A program made the translations under genes and the position numbers. Shown piece after piece: positions 46,644-49,214 of a DNA stretch of 49,214 nt. This stretch comes from Vicinamibacterales bacterium (GTDB taxonomy: Bacteria; Acidobacteriota; Vicinamibacteria; Vicinamibacterales; JAKQTR01). The notes under the pieces are model-generated. The model ran no database searches, was not told where the DNA came from, and was given only the letters and a program-made list of their open reading frames with translations. Each line of letters opens with the position of its first letter. Within the stretch, counting starts at the first letter, position 1. The stretch lies in assembly GCA_025456345.1 (NCBI GenBank), contig JALOKU010000016.1, positions 1-49,214 on the forward strand. The letters run 5' to 3'.

Positions 46644-47960
46644 CTAGCGCTTGCCGCGAGGGCCGCCGGGCTTCCCGCCGGGCCTGCCAGGCTTGCTGCC
46701 GAACGGGCGTCCGCCGCCGGGCCCCCGGGGCTTCCCGCCGAACGGGCGGTCCCCACCTGGCTTGCCACCATACGGCCGGTCAGTCCTGGGCCGGTCGCCA
46801 TACGGCCGATCCCCAGCGGGCTTCGAACCGAACGGCTTCGGTCCACGCGGCCGGTCGCCGAATGGGCGGTCACCACCGGGTTTCCCGCCGAATGGCCGGT
46901 CACTCCGGGGCCGGTCGCCATACGGCCGATCCCCACCGGGCTTCGAACCGAACGGCTTCGGCCCACGCGGCCGGTCCCCGAACGGGCGGTCACCACCGGG
47001 TTTCCCGCCGAATGGCCGGTCACCACTCGGACGGTTGCCATACGGCCGGTCAGTCCTGGGCCGGTCTCCATACGGTCGATCCCCTCCGGGCTTCGAACCG
47101 AACGGTTTCGGCCCGGGCGGTCTGTCCCCGTACGGCCTGTCTCCGCCGGGTTTCCCGCCATACGGCCGGTCACTCCTGGGACGGTCGCCATACGGTCTGT
47201 CGCCAACGGGCTTCGAACCGAACGGCTTCGGTCCACGCGGCCGGTCGCTGAACGGGCGGTCCCCGCCGGGCTTGCCACCATACGGCCGGTCAGTCCTGGG
47301 CCGGTCGCCATACGGCCGATCGCCGCTTGGCTTCCCTCCGAACGGCTTTGGACCGCCTGTCCTGAGCGAGCGGTCGTCGCCATGGCGAGTCGAAGGAAGG
47401 TTCCGGTCCTTCCAGCGCTTGCGCGCCTCGCCTGGCGGCAGTTTGTACTTGTCGCGCGGATCTTTGTGCTCGCCGCCAGGGCGCCAGTCCTTGCCGCGGC
47501 GGTCCGAAGGCGGCCGGCTCGCACGCGGAGCCGAAGCGCCCCGGCTCCAGGGGCGGTCCTCGCCTTCCGGGCTGCCCGGCGCCTCCCGCTCGGGAGGCGC
47601 CGGCTGACCTGCCCTGAGCGAGCGGTTGTCGCCGAGGCGAGTCGAAGGGTCGCTGCCGTCCGCAGGGCGCCCGTGCTTCTCGCGAAACGCGGCCATCTCG
47701 CGCTCTTCGATCTCGCGCTGTTCCTGCGTGTCTTTCGCGCGCTCCTCGCGGAACCGGCGCACCTTCTCGACGTCGCGCACTTCCTTCGCCTGCTCGGGCG
47801 AGTCCCACAGCCTGCCGCCGGAGAACCACTTCAGCAGCGCGCCGGGGTTCTTGGCCTTGAGCTGGTTGAACAGCGGCAGGATCTCGTCGCGCTCCTTCAT
47901 CCGGAACGACGTCGGCGCACCGTCCAGGATGATGGTCCAGTAGGCGAAGCGGGGTGGCAT
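46644..47960 (-). CDS. Low-complexity protein with decapeptide repeats (DRPYG/KPFG) and conserved N-terminal domain
   Basis: Unknown function; likely nucleic-acid binding or condensate forming. The 438-residue protein has a conserved-looking globular N-terminus (FAYWTIILDGAPTSFRMKER, LLKWFSGGRLWDSPEQAKEV, residues 5-62), a charged helix (63-98), a disordered segment (100-200) and then residues 202-438 made of decapeptides such as GGDRPYGDRP, RTDRPYGGKP, RGPKPFGSKP. Four decapeptides form a 40-residue unit seen at DNA level as a 120-bp repeat. The tail is very basic with evenly spaced Phe/Tyr-Gly, like FG or RGG sticker domains. GGGAGGATC precedes the ATG. Two CCCTGAGC...GAAGGG elements are embedded (DPSTRLGDNRSLRAG, LPSTRHGDDRSLRTG). 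All six frames are open here, but only this one has a structured start and a ribosome binding site. Confidence 0.75.
   Translation of the reverse strand: MPPRFAYWTIILDGAPTSFRMKERDEILPLFNQLKAKNPGALLKWFSGGRLWDSPEQAKEVRDVEKVRRFREERAKDTQEQREIEEREMAAFREKHGRPADGSDPSTRLGDNRSLRAGQPAPPEREAPGSPEGEDRPWSRGASAPRASRPPSDRRGKDWRPGGEHKDPRDKYKLPPGEARKRWKDRNLPSTRHGDDRSLRTGGPKPFGGKPSGDRPYGDRPRTDRPYGGKPGGDRPFSDRPRGPKPFGSKPVGDRPYGDRPRSDRPYGGKPGGDRPYGDRPPGPKPFGSKPGGDRPYGDRPRTDRPYGNRPSGDRPFGGKPGGDRPFGDRPRGPKPFGSKPGGDRPYGDRPRSDRPFGGKPGGDRPFGDRPRGPKPFGSKPAGDRPYGDRPRTDRPYGGKPGGDRPFGGKPRGPGGGRPFGSKPGRPGGKPGGPRGKR
46651..47350. repeat. 120-bp (4 x 30 bp) tandem coding repeat
   Basis: CTTCGAACCGAACGGCTTCG starts units at 46821, 46941, 47091 and 47211; spacings are 120, 150 and 120 bp, so units gain or lose 30-bp subunits. 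It encodes the decapeptide array of the preceding gene entry. Confidence 0.92.
47359..47649. repeat. Two CCTGAGCGAGC...GAGTCGAAGG elements inside the repeat-protein gene
   Basis: One at 47359-47398 and one at 47612-47649, each a roughly 38-bp imperfect hairpin with CCTGAGCGAGCGGT on one side and GGCGAGTCGAAGG on the other. They are translated in the disordered middle of the protein. Confidence 0.8.
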
Positions 47961-47978
47961 GGGGTGATCCTCCCGGGG

Positions 47979-48030
47979 ACTAGGGGCTAGGCGTTAGTCT
48001 GTCACGCTGTCGCGCCGCGGACCAGTCTTT
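47979..48030. repeat. CTAGGSG heptamer half element (element J)
   Basis: CTAGGGGCTAGGCGTTAG followed by AGTCTGTCACGCTGTCGCGC, a diverged core start; no right arm. It lies just upstream of the repeat-protein gene. Confidence 0.7.
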
Positions 48031-48051
48031 CATGTCACGGCGCGAAGACGG

Positions 48052-48930
48052 TCACGCCTTTGCTTCGTCGAGCAGCCGGCGGAGGTAGCGGCTGTAGTCG
48101 CTCTTGCCGAGGGCGGCGGCGAGGCGCTCGATCTGCGCCGCGTCGATCAGCCCCTGGTTGAATGCGATTTCCTCGGGGCACGCGATCTTCAGCCCCTGGC
48201 GGCGCTCGATGGTCTGGATGAACAGGCCCGCTTCGAGCATCGACTCGTGCGTGCCGGTGTCGAGCCAGGCGTAGCCGCGGCCCATCTTCTCGACGGCCAG
48301 CTCGCCGCGCTCGAGGTAGACGCGGTTCAGGTCGGTGATCTCGAGCTCGCCGCGCGCCGAGGGTTTCAGCCCGGCCGCGAAGCCGGCCACGCGGCTGTCG
48401 TAGAAATACAGCCCGGTGACGGCGTAGTTCGATTTGGGCGCCGTCGGTTTCTCTTCAATCGAGGTGGCGCGCCCGCCCGCGTCGAACCCGACCACGCCGT
48501 AGCGTTCCGGATCGTCCACGTGGTAGGCGAACACCGTGGCGCCGGCGGTGCGCGCGTCGACGCGCGCGAGCAGGCCTTGAAGGCTGTCGCCGTAGAAGAT
48601 GTTGTCGCCCAGCACGAGCGCCGACGGGCCGCCCTCGACGAACGCGCGGCCGATGATGAAGGCCTGCGCCAGTCCGCCTGGCTGGGGCTGGACGGCGTAC
48701 TGAATGGACAGGCCCCACTGCGAGCCGTCGCCAAGCAGGTGCGAGAAGCGCGGCGTGTCCTGCGGCGTCGAGATGACGAGCATGTCGCGGATGCCCGCCA
48801 GCATCAGCGTGCTGAGCGGGTAGTAGATCATCGGCTTGTCATAGACGGGCAGCAGCTGCTTCGAGACGGCCTGGGTGACGGGATAGAGCCGCGTACCCGC
48901 GCCGCCGGCGAGGATGATGCCTTTGCGCAT
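48052..48930 (-). CDS. rfbA: Glucose-1-phosphate thymidylyltransferase
   Basis: First step of dTDP-L-rhamnose synthesis: joins glucose-1-phosphate to dTTP. The 292-residue protein begins [20 protein letters not shown] and has [20 protein letters not shown] (active-site Lys), [14 protein letters not shown], and [20 protein letters not shown], all diagnostic of RfbA. Start ATG 48930 is chosen for the canonical N-terminus; the upstream in-frame codons lie in an AGTAGCC heptamer array. No ribosome binding site is evident; TACTGT lies 5 nt upstream. It joins the rfbC gene at 37457; rfbB and rfbD are not in the window. Confidence 0.93.
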   Translation of the reverse strand: MRKGIILAGGAGTRLYPVTQAVSKQLLPVYDKPMIYYPLSTLMLAGIRDMLVISTPQDTPRFSHLLGDGSQWGLSIQYAVQPQPGGLAQAFIIGRAFVEGGPSALVLGDNIFYGDSLQGLLARVDARTAGATVFAYHVDDPERYGVVGFDAGGRATSIEEKPTAPKSNYAVTGLYFYDSRVAGFAAGLKPSARGELEITDLNRVYLERGELAVEKMGRGYAWLDTGTHESMLEAGLFIQTIERRQGLKIACPEEIAFNQGLIDAAQIERLAAALGKSDYSRYLRRLLDEAKA

Positions 48931-48936
48931 GGACAA

Positions 48937-49047
48937 CAGTAGCCAGTAGTCAGTAGCCAGTAGAGAGGCACCGTAGAGGCGCCACCCTGTGCCGGCACGC
49001 ACTGCCTGTAGCGCGACCCGGTAGTCCTACTGACTACTGGCTACTAA
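48937..49047. repeat. Heptamer inverted-repeat element, AGTAGCC/AGTAGTC family
   Basis: Left arm CAGTAGCCAGTAGTCAGTAG, a core of about 60 bp (GAGAGGCACCGTAGAGGCGC, CACCCTGTGCCGGCACGCAC), inverted right arm CTACTGACTACTGGCTACTA. Same arms as 40461-40557, with a longer, different core. It lies between the FmdB-like and rfbA genes. Confidence 0.88.
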
Positions 49048-49054
49048 TCCGCAA

Positions 49055-49214
49055 CTACAACTCGTCCGCGCCAAATCCTCCACCCGCGGGCGCGCCATCT
49101 TCACCCCCGCTCCCTCCGCCCATCTCCTCTTCCATCGCCTGCTCGAGGTCGCCCACGTCCTCGCCCATCTCCTGGCCCATCTTCTTCATGAACTTCGCCA
49201 CGCTGCGCGGGTCG
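49055..49214 (-). CDS. FmdB-like protein, C-terminal end (cut by window edge)
   Basis: Last 52 residues, ending in TAG 49055-49057: DPRSVAKFMKKMGQEMGEDV, then an acidic EEEMGGGSGGEDGAP and FGADEL tail. DPR-x-V-A-x-x-x-x-K-M-x-x-E-M-G-E-D is the C-terminal signature of FmdB-family zinc-ribbon proteins. The N-terminal ribbon is outside the window, so this rests on the tail alone. Confidence 0.6.
   Translation of the reverse strand, partial: DPRSVAKFMKKMGQEMGEDVGDLEQAMEEEMGGGSGGEDGAPAGGGFGADEL

Noticed and set aside
46425..47990. Long open frames on the plus strand opposite the decapeptide-repeat gene
   Set aside because: They are by-products of a GC-rich tandem repeat whose period is a multiple of 3; they have no ribosome binding site or globular domain, unlike the minus-strand frame.

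Overview
The window is 49 kb of GC-rich bacterial DNA with dense coding and intergenic gaps of roughly 50-350 bp. Gene content and protein style suggest a member of Acidobacteriota, perhaps the Vicinamibacteria: SpoIIE and GAF signalling proteins, an M1 peptidase with a signal peptide, DevBCA-like export, PDZ proteins, sigma-54 regulators and a SWIM-SNF2 helicase. This is inference; no rRNA or marker gene is present to prove it. No tRNA, rRNA, insertion sequence, phage gene or CRISPR array was seen.

Layout. 1-3.0 kb: a TetR-controlled ABC exporter operon (membrane fusion protein cut by the window edge, ATPase, FtsX-type permease). 3.2-7.0 kb: an operon of phosphopantetheinyl transferase, acetate-CoA-ligase-like enzyme, acyl carrier protein and a Kbl-like alpha-oxoamine synthase. 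7.3-16.3 kb: SpoIIE phosphatase, M1 peptidase, a lone NuoG-like protein, DsbD and a flippase-like membrane protein. 16.3-27.4 kb: a signalling block with a GAF protein, HPt, PDZ protein, HPt-REC, REC, histidine kinase, a PilB/GspE-type ATPase fused to zinc ribbons and a receiver, and a GAF-GAF-SpoIIE phosphatase. 27.5-31.8 kb: FabZ-like protein, small zinc protein, CopA and a HAD phosphatase. 32-40.2 kb: hybrid kinase, sigma-54 response regulator, sugar epimerases, a degenerate sigma-54-type regulator and a FliA/WhiG-type sigma factor preceded by a consensus sigma-54 promoter. 40.5-49.2 kb: a mini-operon of an HTH protein and a kinase-like helix, a SWIM-SNF2 helicase, a broken Uma2 gene, a sugar epimerase, a Gly/Arg/Pro repeat protein, RfbA and the end of an FmdB-like protein.

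The most striking feature is not a gene. Most intergenic gaps hold short degenerate tandem repeats that all have a period of exactly 7 bp but belong to at least five unrelated sequence families (CTAGGSG, GAAGCMA, AGTAGYC, GGGGCAT, GGATTCG). Three of these families are organised as inverted heptamer arms around a conserved core of about 30-75 bp, so they look like small dispersed elements. One element is a chimera of two cores. Several elements supply the TAG stop codons of neighbouring genes, and one has been absorbed in frame into copA. They resemble in form the heptanucleotide STRR repeats known from filamentous cyanobacteria.

A second recurring pattern is a TATAAT-like hexamer exactly 6 nt upstream of the start codon, with no ribosome binding site, in front of five genes. 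This is the geometry expected of leaderless mRNAs. Other genes, especially those inside operons, have clear Shine-Dalgarno sequences.
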